Of a stretch of 64,000 bases of DNA, positions 23,547 to 35,129 are shown one piece after another. The stretch comes from Prinia subflava (taxonomy: Eukaryota > Chordata > Aves > Passeriformes > Cisticolidae): contig NW_026960613.1 of the NCBI RefSeq assembly GCF_021018805.1, positions 1,364,001 to 1,428,000 on the forward strand, written 5' to 3'. Numbering within the stretch: position 1 is the first letter of the stretch; the number at the start of each line of letters is the position of its first letter. Made by a program: the position numbers and the translations under genes. Below the pieces are notes generated by a model. The model ran no database searches, was not told the DNA's origin, and worked only from the letters and a program-made list of their open reading frames with translations.

Positions 23547-25538
23547 ATGGACATTATGTGGAAAGTTATAACTATTGTAGTAATTACCTTAGCCATAACA
23601 AGAGTCAACGCAATACCACGTAGGTATAATGTGACTGGGATATACCGGTGCCAAGGAAGAACTTATGACCCTTAGTCTCGTAAGGCTTTAAACAAGATAC
23701 TAAAAGTCACCAATGCAAGCTTGTGGGAAGGAAGAAATGTTTGGGGATGTAAGTATGCATTCGTACAGGATGGCTTCCATGAGGCTTACCACTCACCCAT
23801 GAGACCCATCCAGATTAGTCCTGAATGCTGTGACAAATGCTTGAGTAAATGTCCTCAGTTTAGACTCAAAATAGAGGGGTGTGCAATAAGAGAGTATGGT
23901 ATTGACTTTAACATCACCCAGGTGTGTACTGAGCTCCATAAGGACCAGATCAAGATTACTCCACCAGTGCCAAGAAAGGCTGTGATCACCTAGATGCCAG
24001 CTATTCCAGAAGTAGAGGAACAAATAACTTCTGTAGTTACCAGAACTGGGCCATATGCTATTAAGAAGACAGGAGTTCAGAAGCTGATAGTTAACCCAAA
24101 GTGGTCTTTGAAACAAGTAGAAATGGGAGTACAGTTAGATGCTTCTCATGTTAGGCCAGAATGTGCCCCATTTCTCAGGAACTCTTTTATGGACTAGACC
24201 ACTTGGCTCCAAAAAAAGTATGCCTCCTAATTTTAGGAGTAAAAGGGATCTCACTGGCTTGCTAGGGACAGGACTGGGAGTGCCGAACACAATAGATTCA
24301 GAAGTGCTGATGAACAAATTAACCTCAGTAGGGAACGATTTAGTCAAACTACAACAACCTTTGCAATCTTCTCTACTAGCACTAGGTAACAGTCATTGGA
24401 AATTGACCCAAATATTACCAGAATGGGAAAATACAGAGGAGCGAGATCATGAGGTAATAAATAATGCGCTAGGCACAGCTAGTGAAAACATCTCGCTGGC
24501 TCTAGGGTGTACTCAAGCACAACTGTGGATGCAATCAGTGGCTGCTGCAGTTATCAGGGAAGGTGGAGAGGGAACATTCCCTGCTGAAATTCGCAAAATT
24601 GTTTGGGACAATGCCTCTGATATGGAGAGGGAACTTCGGTCTTGGTGGATGTTGATCCATTTCACCTATAACCCTGTGACTAGTATGGTGACAGCCTTTG
24701 TTTGAACTATACACGATGCCTCAGTGGACCTAATACATCCAATAGTCCCCTTAGGATTAAACCATGAGGGAACAGTATTGTACCCTTCTGAACACAGGAT
24801 GTGGGCATGAGAAATTGAAGGAAAATGGCAAACCATTAATCTAGAGCCCTGTACTGTGAGGAGACACTAGGATACATATGTGAAGGGACATTAGAAGCTG
24901 ACAAAGACACTTGTTTGGATACAGACCAAAGTATCTGTCACTTTGAAATGCATCCAGGCAAACAGACAACTTCACTTGTGTATACAGGACAAGGTTGTGT
25001 CTGTCTTAGGACTGCATGCCCCATCATAAAGATAGACAACCAAATTATAGATGAAACTCAATTCAATTTGTGTGTTTACAATTTTATTAGAATTAAAGGA
25101 TGTGATTTTTCCTATCAGGCACCTGTAATAGCACATCAATATATAAAGGCCAACCCAGACACTGTGCAGGACATACTGCCTGTGCCCATAGGAATGAATT
25201 TGACTTTAGTTGCTCAATTGATGAAACATCACGAATTGAGAGAAATCTTAAAAGAAATTAGAGATGGAAGGAAAAAGATATTAATTATCATACATCGTGA
25301 CACAGAGACCATCAAAGGGGTTTTTAAAAGGCTTGAGGAACATTTGTGTCATCATTGGTGGGATGTGCTTTTTGGGTGGTCACCAACAGCAACCGGTATA
25401 CTGAATGCCTTAGTCCACCCTATAATTATGTTGCTTATTTTGGTTAGCATAAGTTTAGTATTATCTGTTGTAATACTTGTTTGGAATTGGAGGATGCTAC
25501 GACGAGTGGCAGCTTTAACATCACTATCAAAGGCATAA
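23547..25538 (+). pseudogene. env: Envelope gene of ERV-B, non-CX6CC type
   Basis: Starts 18 bases after the integrase end. A hydrophobic signal segment (VITIVVITLAIT) leads into a Cys-rich subunit (CCDKCLSKCPQF). RSKR near 24238 is a likely furin site, followed by a Gly/Leu-rich fusion-peptide-like stretch (LTGLLGTGLGV). A second Cys-rich region (CVCLRTACP) precedes LFGWSPTATGI and a single membrane anchor near 25420-25490. Stops at 23676, 23991 and 24703, and a frameshift near 24140-24190, inactivate it. I see no CX6CC motif, so this env differs from those at 3892 and 36063. It may belong to the env type found in some galliform ERVs, a low-confidence comparison from memory. Confidence 0.75.
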
Positions 25539-25635
25539 GGCTTGGTCTTGAGAGACACCAGCCGTACGGCTTGGATCAGTGATGAAGACGCTGTATACTG
25601 AGTAAAAGAATTTATTCATTTCAAAGAAGTGGGGA
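25539..25635 (+). other. 3' untranslated segment and polypurine tract of ERV-B
   Basis: AAAGAAGTGGGGAAA (about 25621-25635) directly precedes TGAGACACTAATTTTG. It is the likely polypurine tract of ERV-B and argues that the LTR truly begins at 25636. Confidence 0.55.
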
Positions 25636-26590
25636 AATGAGACACTAATTTTGAAGCTTTGAGAAAAGCTAAGGTTACAGTTAACAATAGATGTTGCTGG
25701 TTTAGCTGAAATAGACAAGCTTTGCTGAAATCAGTTAAAAGTTAGAGGATGGTTAAAAGAAACCGCATTTAAAATAAGCTACCCTATTACCATGAGATTT
25801 TCCTAGTTTGCTGCGTGTTCATATTAAAGTAGGTCTTCACCTTCTCACGCTCGTTTCATGTAAACAAGGAGAGTGTATTTGTAAATATTATCATTGTTTC
25901 ACATTCTTATCCTTGGAGAGGAATGACTGTGTGGCAGTCCCTTTGACCAATGTGGTTGAGAATTGGGAATACCACTCTCCAATTCATGGTCACCTTGCTA
26001 AAGGTATATAATAGGAAGTAATAAACAAAGCAGGGATTCTCCCCTGCTGCTTTCTGCTCTCCCAAATTCCTGGCTCCGTGTGTCTTTTCGAGCGAGGCTC
26101 ACAGCAACACTACCCCGGATTTAATAACTCATTGCTTGTCAAACAGAGAAACTAATCAATACAACACAAGACCCCCTGTTTCCAGATACCCACTGAAATA
26201 GTCCTGGAGAACAGGAAACCGGGAGTTCTACCATCCATTAATCACATCTGCTTTGAAAAGGTTGAAAGTTTAGGATGAGGAAGACTTGTTATACTTCCTC
26301 CTTTTGGTGACCACTCCTCACAAAAGGACCATGACCCATTTCAGGGAACAAACTATGCATCTTTAATAGCCTTTTTGTCAATTAGCATACAAAGCGGAGA
26401 AGAGGAAGTGACAAGGGTATGAATATGCATTTGTATTTTGTGTATTCAACATTTTTGTAAGTAAAAGGCTTTGCAATTACCTGTGAACTTTGCAGTGCGC
26501 ATTAGGGAGCTATCCCACGCGCTGCCCAGCGTCACAATAAACATACACTTTCTAACATTAACTTTTGGAGAATTTTTTATCTGGATTTTC
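25636..26590 (+). repeat. 3' LTR of ERV-B, interrupted by a solo LTR
   Basis: Collinear with 6897-7515 after removing the insert at 25785-26109. AATAAACATACA near 26536 corresponds to 7469. The right end is unclear because the two copies stop aligning near ATTTTTTATC at about 26580. Confidence 0.75.
25785..26109 (+). mobile_element. Solo LTR (325 bp) inside the 3' LTR of ERV-B
   Basis: TATTACCATGAG to CACAGCAACA. CTACCC flanks it at 25779-25784 and 26110-26115, an exact 6-bp duplication. The uninterrupted target is visible in the sister LTR near 7044. TATATAATAGG and AATAAA near 26010-26025 set plus orientation. The first dinucleotide is TA rather than TG. The homologous copy at 53259-53584 is inverted and starts TGTTGCC in its own sense. 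Confidence 0.9.
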
Positions 26591-27454
26591 TTTATATTTT
26601 CCCACAGTGGTCCTCCACTGTTCTTACTCTATCAGGGAATATGGAACCTTTATATTTATATTGGCTCCTGATTGCCTACTGTTAGCCTTAAGGGAGCTTG
26701 CAGAACCGGTTCTTCCCTTTTTGACCTAGTATGTTTGGCTATTGGACCACGTTCCCTTACGGTTCTTCCTGCTATCTTTCCCATCTTTGGCCTGTTCAGG
26801 GCAGCTCTGGTCTCATCTTCCCCTACAGAAAACCTACCTGACTGAGAGCTGTCGGATTCTGTTGAATCTGCTGTGTTAGATCTACCTCAGCTCTTCCTGG
26901 TACTAGGAATTTGCTCCGGCCTAGGGAGCAGGCCGTGGGCCTGCTCACTGCGATGACGTAATCTCCTGAGCTAGCTCATTGGTACGATGTTGCTATGGAA
27001 ACTCAAAGGCCTGAGAGTGGGAGGGGCGCAAATCCCTCTGTGGGAGATCCCCTCTCCACCCTCTCGGTGGAAGGCTCTGCCCCTCCGCCCATTCCCTAAG
27101 GGCAGTGCCATTGGCTGCACAAGCTGGCTGTCCCCTCCCCCTGCCCCTGCTCACCCAGGAAAGAGGGGGGATGGGAGAGGAGACACAGGCGGAGAGGGTT
27201 TCCATGTCTGCGGTCGTGAGGAAGCAACCGGAGCCGCCCCCAGGGGCAGATGAAGAGTGACCGGAACTGCAGCCAGAGGAGGAAGGGAGAGCACAGGCAG
27301 GGAAGGCATCCAGCCAGAAGTCGAAAAAGGCATCTGCGCTGTCCCTGGCTGCCAAGGCGAGCCTCCCTCCTCCTTTACTGGCAGGGGTCCCACCAGAGCC
27401 GCATCCCCCCTGCAGCCACCCCCACCCATGTTTGTTGCGACGGTGGTGGTGGAG
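26591..27454. other. No gene recognised; CpG-rich segment with the first copy of an imperfect tandem repeat
   Basis: 26591-26980 shows no structure I can name. From about 26985 the sequence is GC- and CpG-rich. The piece 27250-27440 resembles 28266-28470 (both have GGAGGAAG, then AAGGC-CATCTGC, then CCACCCC). The two copies are now separated by the solo LTR at 27455-28259. Antisense frames here are long but compositional. Confidence 0.4.
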
Positions 27455-28259
27455 TCTCAGGGTTGCTGTTTCCCTGAGATTCTCCTTGGGGTTGCTGGCC
27501 CACAAGGTAATAAGGGTTCCCTCAAGGTTGCTGTTCCCTGGGAGTTTCCCCTGGGTTGCTGTTCCCAGAGGTAATAAGGTTTTCAGTCTTCTCTTTGCCC
27601 TAAGTGTTACACACCAGAGGTAGAGACGACAAGCTGAGTCTGCCGGTGCACATTTCCAAGGTTGTTTATTCTTCATTATCTCAGTCCTTTTTCAACTCTG
27701 CCAGGCCTCCCTGGCAGGGTACCTTATCTTAGTTCTTTCTCAGCTCTGTGAGGCATTCCCCAGCAGAGCAGGACACGCGGCAGACTGGGCGGATCAGAGA
27801 GCCCCGCACCTTATGTACGGTACCCCTGACCCAACCACTGTCCGAGACGTATTTTTTATTTACAAAATTTTACCAATACCTACTACCTATGCTAACATGT
27901 CAATTCTACTCGAAACCAATCTCTAAAACCCAACTCAGCACAAGATGGGGGACGAGAGCAAGAACAAGGAGCACAGGGGCCACTCCCCAATTCCTCCATC
28001 TTGCCTCTTCAGCCCCATATACTAAGAATCCTAATTTCTATATTTATATTCTATAATAAACCATCCACTACTTATTTTAAATTCTTAGGATTTGTGATTC
28101 TTCCTGCATGTGAGTGTTCACTCCCATGGACAGGAATCAGAGTCAGTGTCCTCTTGGGATCTGTGTGGGTCTAACTGACCCCCCTGTACAGATCCCAGAC
28201 CCCCCTGTCCGGTCTCCAAACCCTCCAGGGTGGCCAGAGGGATGTTCTGGACTCCAACA
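27455..28259 (-). mobile_element. Solo LTR (805 bp)
   Basis: Reads TGTTGGAGTCC on the minus strand from 28259 and ends at 27455. Flanks are GTGGAG (27449-27454) and GGGGAG (28260-28265), five of six matching. The U5 side has three or four copies of a GGGTTGCTGTTCCC hairpin-like unit (27459-27575). The inverted homologue 46535-47293 has an exact duplication at the same boundaries, which supports them. The LTR ends in GA rather than CA in both copies. Confidence 0.8.
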
Positions 28260-28265
28260 GGGGAG

Positions 28266-29519
28266 GAGCTGGAACCATGGCCAGCGGAGGAAGAGGAAGC
28301 AGAGACAACATCCATCTGGAAGTTGACAAGGGCACCTGCACCATCACCATCTGCCAGGGCCAGTCCCCTTCTTGTTTGTTAGGCAGAGGTTTTGCTGAAA
28401 CTGTGTCCTCCTCACCAGCCACCCCAGCCCATGGCTGTAGCAACTGTTGCGCCAGTAGAGGAGGGGGAGCCAGGGTTGGGCCGCCGCAAGAGCAGGCGAG
28501 GACACGAGGTAAACACCGGCGCAGGGACCAGGGCCATGGCTTCAGCTGAGGATGGCCCAGGTCTCAGAGGGGCTCTACTAGGTCTGACTCCACCTCCTCC
28601 CTGCTCCCATACCCGTGGTCTGTTATGGGCTGTTTTCTCATTCCTTCTATATTTTTTCTTTTGAAGTAGTGTATGCTGTTCCTTTTTAGGTGCTAATAGG
28701 CTTTGCTTACATGATAAAAGCATTAAGAGCCTAGCATAATCTAATTCTTCAAAATACCTGTCTTTGTGGGTGCAAAAGATCAAATTTGATATTAATTTCT
28801 TATCCAAACTGCCAATTTCAGGTCATGCCTCGTTATCTAATTCATAAATTGGTCACATTGTTCCTGAGAATCTGATAATTTTGGGTTTTAAAAGCAATGA
28901 ATTTTTGCCAGTTAACTCTTGACAGTTTTTCACTATTGGACCTAAAGGACTGAATCTCGGAATTTCAGTTACATTTTCACGGGATAATGCACACTCCATG
29001 TCTTAGTACTTATGAATAAGAAAGCTCGCAGAAATAAAAAATAAAAAAAGTGGGGAGAGAAAGAACAAGAACAAGACACGAGAACTCAAGACCTTCAGAG
29101 TGGCAGTGTGGGACCTATCTCACTGCACCACCGCTGGCCCCAGGTAAGACTCACCACTGCAGTGCTGAATCTCTGCTCTTATGGAGGGCATCCTCTCCCT
29201 AGTGGACAGGACGGGGAGCAACAAACAAATGAAAAGTACCCCCTGCATGGATCCACTCAGATCCTTCCACACCAAAAAAACCTATAAGAGATCTCTTGAC
29301 ATCCAACTCGGGTTCTAAAACAAACAAAATACCACCTTTATTTAGTTACTCCTGTGCCACTGTGTCAGATCCGAGGATTCTTGGGCTCTGATACCTTCTG
29401 GACCACAGCTGCAGCCTCCCCCGAGTGCCAGCGAAGATGGAGGGCAGGAGCCGGATGTTCCTCTGGTCCAGGGGGTTTTCCAGACACCTTGTCATCTCAG
29501 CGGGGTTCGCAAAAAAACT
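28266..29519. other. No gene recognised; second tandem-repeat copy, then unremarkable DNA
   Basis: 28266-28470 is the second copy of the repeat described at 27250-27440. 28600-29050 is AT-rich without open frames. Around 29130-29400 there is LTR-like sequence (CTTTATTTAG near 29336) that I could not delimit. Confidence 0.3.
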
Positions 29520-29744
29520 GATGCCTCAGGGAGGCTACCTAAAACAGAGGTTAGGCAGAGTTAGAGAATAAAGTGGGTATTTATTTAAAGGCCTTCAAAG
29601 GGTAAACCTTGGGCAGTGCAAAGCCTCCCAGAGGCTACATCCAAGATGGATGACAGTCATGAGTTTTTCGGGCAGATATAAGTTTAGTCTATTTGCATAT
29701 CAGAGGTTAATTGTCCAATTATAGTTTCAGGTATTGAAGTCACA
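29520..29744 (-). mobile_element. LTR fragment, minus strand
   Basis: On the minus strand a tract AAGTAAAGTGGGGAAA (complement of 29745-29760) precedes TGTGACTTCAATACC, and AATAAATACCC lies near 29577-29587. This is a polypurine tract followed by U3 and R. The left end is uncertain. A run of about 11 C follows the tract at 29761-29771. Confidence 0.5.
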
Positions 29745-29844
29745 TTTCCCCACTTTACTTCCCCCCCCCCCAGTTTCCTTTTGTTTATACTTTCTGGGCC
29801 TGAGCCTGAGGCCAATGGTGTGACCTTGGTTCCCAGGCCCAGTG

Positions 29845-30290
29845 TCCTGAGGTGACTTTATGGTGCTTGTATCCCCAATTGTCTGTTCTGTTTCTGCTGG
29901 ATATGAAGTTCTACACCTTTAAGACTGGTTCCAAGAGCGAAGGGGTAGAAAGAAGGAGTGTGCAGTTTGTTTTCAGAAACTGCACTCCTCTGCATTCTGT
30001 TCCTGGACTGTGTTGTCTATGGATGGACAGCAAGAGAGAGCTCTCCTTTGCTTTTTAGTTAGTTTTTAGCCAGCTGAGGCAGAGAAGTTCGCTGGACTGT
30101 GGTTTTTTGTTTTATTTTTCTTGAAACTGTTTAAACCTGTTCTGGACTGAAAAACACCTGGAGTTCACACCTGCGGCCCACTGGGACCCAGGACAGCATT
30201 TGAGTTTGCTTTCTAGAGGGACCCCATTTGGAGGTTTCCTCCCAAATTCACCCTTAACCAGGACACCCAGAAGGATTGTTTAGTCTGACC
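29845..30290 (+). repeat. LTR-like interspersed repeat
   Basis: Begins near GGTGACTTTATGGTGCTTGTATCCCC. The last 40 bases of the window (from 63960) repeat its first part closely. The segment GAAGTTCTACACCTTTAAGACTGG resembles LTRs common in songbird genomes as I remember them. It ends somewhere before the AT-rich stretch at 30300. Confidence 0.5.
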
Positions 30291-30299
30291 AAAAATGAA

Positions 30300-31225
30300 G
30301 AAAGTTAACTAGCATTCTTTTTAGAGTTCAGATTTATACCCTAATGCAGTACAGAATCTGAAAAATATAAAAGCTAAAAAATTAAGGCATCATTAGCATG
30401 CAGTGTAATCTTTGGAATATATCAGATTTTGTGAAAACTAAAAACTGTGCACAGCTGGAGTCTCAAAAAAAATCCAATTCTTAGAAAACATCAACATTTA
30501 AAATCATAGGTCAAACTCTCTTTAAAAAGTTAGCACAAACTCAGAAATACTCCAAGTGTGAGAACACATCTTCAGGAATGAAAGAACTGCAGTAGCACTT
30601 AGCACGAATAATGGCTCAGTTATAAGCTTCATAAGGAAATTGGTTCTTAGGACAAACAGCTGAGAAATGCTTAAAAGAATATAGTCCCTCAAACAATCAG
30701 CTAATCATCAGCAAAGGAGAAGAAGCACAAATTAAGCATTAAATTAAAATTTCTATTTCCGGGTGCTGTGTTTTCTGTTTGTGACTGATAACACACCAGT
30801 GTTTTGGCTATTGCTGAACAGTGATATATCAGGGCATCTTACCCCCCTCCCTCCCCCATAAAGAGCTTATCTGTTGTTTGTTAACTGGTCAGATAACTCA
30901 AACAGGACAAGCTGTCTTGAAGTGAGCCATTTTGGTGTCATGGGGTTAACACTGATCTGGCAGCTCCCAACTGCCAATAAACATCTTACTGTTGAGGTGG
31001 GAGTTGAAAAGATAAGCTGGATTTCTGACTGAAAGACACCTAATTTTAAACACTATAAAAGCCACAGGAAACTTTCATAAAGCAGAAATCTTCTATACAT
31101 TTTCCTGGAAATGTGTGGAGTTTCTCCCATGAGCAGGGATGCCTGCTTTGGGGTTACTCCCACGGAGGTTGAGTGAAGGAATATGTGTACATTATTGTCA
31201 TTTTGGTGGCAAGTTACATTCGACT
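30300..31225. repeat. AT-rich DNA with an avian LTR-like fragment
   Basis: 30300-30760 has no recognisable feature. At 30790-30825 ACACCAGTGTTTTGGCTATTGCTGAACAGTG resembles a segment found in many avian ERVL-type LTRs (shown here in full only as location and key words CCAGTGTTTTGG, TTGCTGAACAG). ACTATAAAAGCC near 31053 could be its TATA box. No open frame. Confidence 0.35.
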
Positions 31226-31231
31226 CCTAAT

Positions 31232-31569
31232 TGTCGCTGTGGAGTCAGAGACAGGGACATGACATTAACACTCTGAGACCGTGCAGTGACAACCTACATT
31301 TATTGTCCGGCAACTCCTTTTATAGAGCTTTCAAATTTCCCGCACTTATGGACATGATTGGTCAAGGGGCTCAACTGTGCCTATCTCACTGGCCAATGAT
31401 ATGGGTGTATCTGTGCTTCAAAGGGGTTGGCTGAGGTCCTCTGTCTGGGTTTGAATCCGACCTATTGTTGTTGTGTCCAGGGACTTGTTTACTTTGAACT
31501 AGGCTGGTTGAGCTGATGTCTGTTAAGCCAAATTGTCTGTACAACTATAAACCAGCTATATCTGTCACA
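31232..31569 (-). repeat. 3' LTR of the nested class II provirus
   Basis: 338 bp. On the minus strand it starts TGTGACAGATATAG and ends CCACAGCGACA, with TATAAAAGG near 31318 and AATAAATG near 31299. The purine tract CTGAAAGGGGGAAG (complement of 31570-31583) precedes it. The partner LTR at 47506-47675 is internally deleted. Confidence 0.88.
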
Positions 31570-31583
31570 CTTCCCCCTTTCAG

Positions 31584-31976
31584 TTTTAATAAAAATGCCA
31601 AGTGTTCTCAATTATTTTACCTGCAAGGGCCCTTTGCAGATAACAGGACCGTATGATGACACGTGATTCTACATAAATCAACAAGCCTAGCCTCTCCCAG
31701 CCAGTGATGCATCCCACACATCACTGAAAATATTACATCCGTTCCCAGGAGCTGTCAGTCAGGATTATTAACAACACAAGCCTTCAAATTGGCACACTGT
31801 AGGCTTATTACTTGGAAGTTACAAACTTACAGCTTAACTCTATGAACAAGAAACATCTCAACTTTAGAACTGTGGTAAAATTCTTGAGGGGCCTCTGTGG
31901 CACCCACATGGGCTGAGTGATAAGCCATTTTAGGGGTAGTGTGGGATATTTCACTCCCCTTAAAACAGTGGCTCCA
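31584..31976 (-). other. Short remnant between protease and polypurine tract
   Basis: No pol or env motif is visible. In complete relatives about 5 kb of pol and env lie here, so the element has a large internal deletion or derives from a gag-pro-only lineage. Confidence 0.5.
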
Positions 31977-32300
31977 TTAAAAATCCATCCTCACCCAGAC
32001 TCCCCAAGCAGATAAAACATCCCTCTCCCACAGGTTAAGTGATGCTGCAGTGATGTAAGGTCTAATGGTAGCTGTTGCTCCCTCAGGATTTTTTGCCAAA
32101 ACAGGTTTGCTGCTCAAACAGCTCTGTGTGGCCCCTCTGAGGCCAGCAACAGCGGATCCTGCAGGCTCGGTGGGCCGTGACGGAGGCCAAGTGTGGACAG
32201 AGATGATGGTGATGTGTGTCCCTGTGTCAATCATACCACTGACCTTTATCTGCTACGGCTTTGCTTGAGGTATCGTGACAGTACACACCATATTGGGCCT
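31977..32300 (-). pseudogene. pro: Protease, class II, DTG intact
   Basis: The minus-strand frame begins MIDTGTHITII, the aspartic protease active-site loop with Asp-Thr-Gly kept. It ends with LWERDVLSAWGV, where relatives have GRDVLSQ. It lies directly downstream of the dUTPase. The N-terminal part is interrupted by stops near 32235-32300. Confidence 0.72.
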
Positions 32301-32399
32301 CTGATCACAGACAACCTGGGTCCAAAATACTTGAGGTTCACCTGTCAACCCAAAGCCTTGGTCTCCTCACACCTTGGGATCTGTATTTGGGACATAAGA

Positions 32400-32744
32400 C
32401 TAGAAAGGGATAAGCTGGGCAATTCTGTTTTTTTCAGGGATAGTCACAGGTGGCATAGGGGTTGAAACCACTGTGTGTATTTGTCTGGTAAAATCTGCAT
32501 CAATAACACCAGGGTGTACATTAATGCCTTGCATGGTGGCACTTGACCTTCCAATCAACAGTGCTCTCAATCCTCTTCCGATAGGCCCCTGAGCCCCGAG
32601 AGGGATCTTATGTATCTTTGAGGTGCTTATGGTTACTGTGATGGAGATGGACACATTGATTCCAGCTGCTCCTCGAGTCCTTCCTGTGAGTTGATCACAT
32701 AGGTTTGGACAGGAGGGTGAGGAGATGCTTGTGTCTTCACGCAT
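32400..32744 (-). pseudogene. dut: dUTPase domain, class II ERV
   Basis: Open minus-strand frame with the same landmarks as 14405-14700: GLRALLIGRSS, then GVIDADFTRQI (substrate-binding motif), then IPEKNRIAQLIPF. The order nucleocapsid, dUTPase, protease is the betaretroviral one. The frame overlaps the end of gag by about 100 bases, as expected for a -1 frameshift junction. Confidence 0.8.
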
Positions 32745-33328
32745 TTTCCTTTCGCGTTGCGTTGTCCGTTTCCATGGCTCTTAAAGGATTCTTTAAAAGA
32801 TTGTTTATTAGTATAAAATTTATATTTGTACTGCCTGGCCATGTGACCAAGTTCCCCACACCTCTTACAAATAATGCTGATATTCTTCTGTCCTTGGAAT
32901 ATCTCCATTAGAGTTGGCTTGGGGGACAATTTGCTCTCAGGTGGCCTTGTTGTCCACACTTGTAGCATTGAGATATTACCTTTACAGCAGCTGCTGTGGA
33001 ATCTGCTACCATGGTCATGTTATGAAAATTAGATCCAACTTTGGCACAGGCATTCATCAATTCATTTAGTGATGGATTTTCGTTAGGCAGCAGTTCTATG
33101 ACTTTTGACAGTCCTCACTGGCAATGTCCTTTCCCAATTGCAAAATTGGATGACTTGTGGCCTCAACATTAACAATTTGTTTTTCCATAGCATCATGTAA
33201 TCTCTCTAAAAACTGTAGATGTGGTTCTTTGACTCCTTGTCTGATTTTGGAATATGTTTCGGTTGGGTTTGCCATGTTAGTTACCTTAAACAGTGCCTGC
33301 AGTCCAAATTCCTTCACCTGTGCCAGTA
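32633..33328 (-). pseudogene. gag: Gag capsid C-terminus and nucleocapsid, class II
   Basis: Capsid major homology region IRQGVKEPHLQFLERL near 33205-33252. Nucleocapsid has a complete zinc knuckle, CYKCGQQGHLRANC, near 32930-32972, readable in one frame. The second is CKRCGELGHMARQY, in another frame, whose last Cys is Tyr. At least one frameshift lies between them. The upstream capsid piece is beyond the solo LTR at 33333-33779. Confidence 0.8.
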
Positions 33329-33332
33329 TTAA

Positions 33333-33779
33333 TGTTAGCATAGGAAAACATATAACCACACAAAGGCAATCACATGCGGTTCTTTATTTGAGCGTGCGGG
33401 ACACGGGGGGGTGGGATGCCCAAATTTTGCGCCCGTGGATACAAAGTTGTTTTGTGATTTTATACCTTCAAGTTACACATACGTTAACTAACATCCACCC
33501 CTAGCTACTGGCTCCTCTAATCCTTAGTTACTATCTTAAATCATACCTATGCTTTACCCTGAGTTATACTTGATTTGGTTAAAACAATGCTTCCCAATTA
33601 TCTCCCGGGCTGGAGTCACACTCAATTCAGTTAAAACAATAGTACGATGCTAGTTGCAGTAAGCTGACGTTTGTTCCAAGGCCAGGCTGCATCAGGTTTC
33701 AGGCCGTGAGTCTTCTAGCTCCCCACCACCTGCAGTTAGCCACTTTCCATGCAGAAATTTTTTTAAGCCTCCACTGTCA
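33333..33779 (-). mobile_element. Solo LTR (447 bp) inside gag
   Basis: TGTTAGCATAGG to CCACTGTCA, flanked by TTAA at 33329-33332 and 33780-33783. It is a homologue of 17603-18066 in the same orientation but with its own duplication, so it is an independent insertion. AATAAA reads on the minus strand near 33386. Confidence 0.87.
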
Positions 33780-33783
33780 TTAA

Positions 33784-34024
33784 GGGATGCAATCTAGCCT
33801 GAAGTCGGGGATCCCCCACTGATGGTAATCCCAGAAGCTGAGGGACCCCTGCCTCATAAGATGGGTCTTCTTGTGGAACCTTTAGATTTTTAAACTCCTG
33901 TTTTTCAGCACTGCTTTTCTACTCAGTTTTGAACACCATATATTGGACTGTTGTAGACATTAATTTGTCAAACTGTTTTGTATCAGAAGGAGTTACCTAC
34001 TCCATGGTTAGGAATTGTAGCATA
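33784..34024 (-). pseudogene. Gag capsid middle segment, class II
   Basis: Minus-strand capsid sequence lying between two solo LTRs. VPQEDPSYEAGVPQLLGL is readable near 33820-33880, with stops elsewhere. It belongs to the gag split over 33096-35129. Confidence 0.55.
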
Positions 34025-34028
34025 TTAG

Positions 34029-34710
34029 TGTGAAAAATGTGAAATGATTAATTCATGTTCTTATAGTTAATGAAATATTATTGAAAACTATAAAACTGTA
34101 TATATGTGTGTGTTGTATGAAAATGTAAGTTTCAGGACACCTTGTAACATTTTGCTAAACCAAAATGTTGAAAAGGCAGGCGCCACCCCAGAAACTCACA
34201 TTCAGAAATAGACAAAAGGTTTACGGGAACCCGGCAGCCTCCTTGAGCACTGGGAGGAGACCCATCAAGATAAGGTGGCAGGACCATCAACGGTTCCTGA
34301 CTACACCCTCTCCGATCATCATCCATATCTCGACCATTCATCAGCCATAAGGATCTATAGAAACTGGACATTAACATATGAACTGAGAGAAAGAACTCTT
34401 TTCAGCCTAGCCAGAGACACCCTTGGATTTGAATAGCTACCCGGGAAACAAAGGGAAATATGGGGAAATATTGCTGAGGGCAGAATAAAGTGTATAAAAA
34501 CTAAGCCCCGAACCAGGCAAATTTGTGAACCAAAGGGGAGGCAGCAGACGGCCAAGTTCTGTGTCTCACGGTTCACCCTTGGCATTTTCCTGGGAAAAAG
34601 ACTGTCAAGTATCTCCACTGTTGGTGGGTTTTCCAAAATTCTGTAATTCGATCTTTGTCAATAAACTAAATTATTATTTTAACTGGAATATTGTATTGGC
34701 ATTTATAACA
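34029..34710 (+). mobile_element. Solo LTR (682 bp) inside gag
   Basis: TGTGAAAAATGTG to GGCATTTATAACA, homologous to 1756-2416 and in the same orientation. TTAG flanks it at 34025-34028 and 34711-34714. AATAAA near 34660. Its start lacks the TGTTATAA inverted end kept by the sister copy. Confidence 0.87.
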
Positions 34711-35124
34711 TTAGCAACAGCAGTAGAACCCAAACTGTGCCTGGCCACTAGCTGATGCAGTTCAGAAAGAACTGGCCACTGGAAAGGGGTATACTTGCCA
34801 GGAGTAGTCCCATTGCCTCTTATTACTGGATAAATGGCAACTGTCCCATCCTCTGGCTCCCAGCCTCCTGACATGGGTACATCAATGAGTTCTGTCCCTT
34901 CATAGTCCCCACTCATGATAGCCACCTGTTTTATCTTTTGCCAGACTCTCACAGGATGGGGCAGGGTTGTAGGCAATGCAGCAATGGGGACAATATCACG
35001 GTGTTCCCCAGGGGGACGATGGCTCTGGCTCTCTCTGCTGGTCTCCCTTGAGTCCCTTGCTGGTGTTATAAATGCATATTATATGATTGGCTTTTCTCAG
35101 ATAATAAAATGAATATCCCATGTG
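34711..35124 (-). pseudogene. Gag capsid N-terminal segment, class II
   Basis: The open frame down to 34715 reads GTVAIYPVIRGNG, then KYTPFQWPVLSELHQLV, typical of the start of a betaretroviral capsid (a proline-rich start, then FxWxxLxxL). Upstream on this strand it meets the gamma-like provirus at 35129. 35065-35124 is AT-rich and may be LTR debris. Confidence 0.7.
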
Positions 35125-35129
35125 TTATG

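Noticed and set aside
29070..29145. Possible tRNA or small RNA gene
   Set aside because: I could not fold a cloverleaf or find A and B box promoter elements in the right spacing.
17603..33779. The matching LTRs at 17603 and 33333 as the two ends of one provirus
   Set aside because: Each has its own 4-bp duplication (CCAG and TTAA), and the DNA between them belongs to other elements.
1756..34710. LTRs at 1756 and 34029 as a provirus pair
   Set aside because: Different flanking duplications (CTTTT and TTAG), and each interrupts a different gag.
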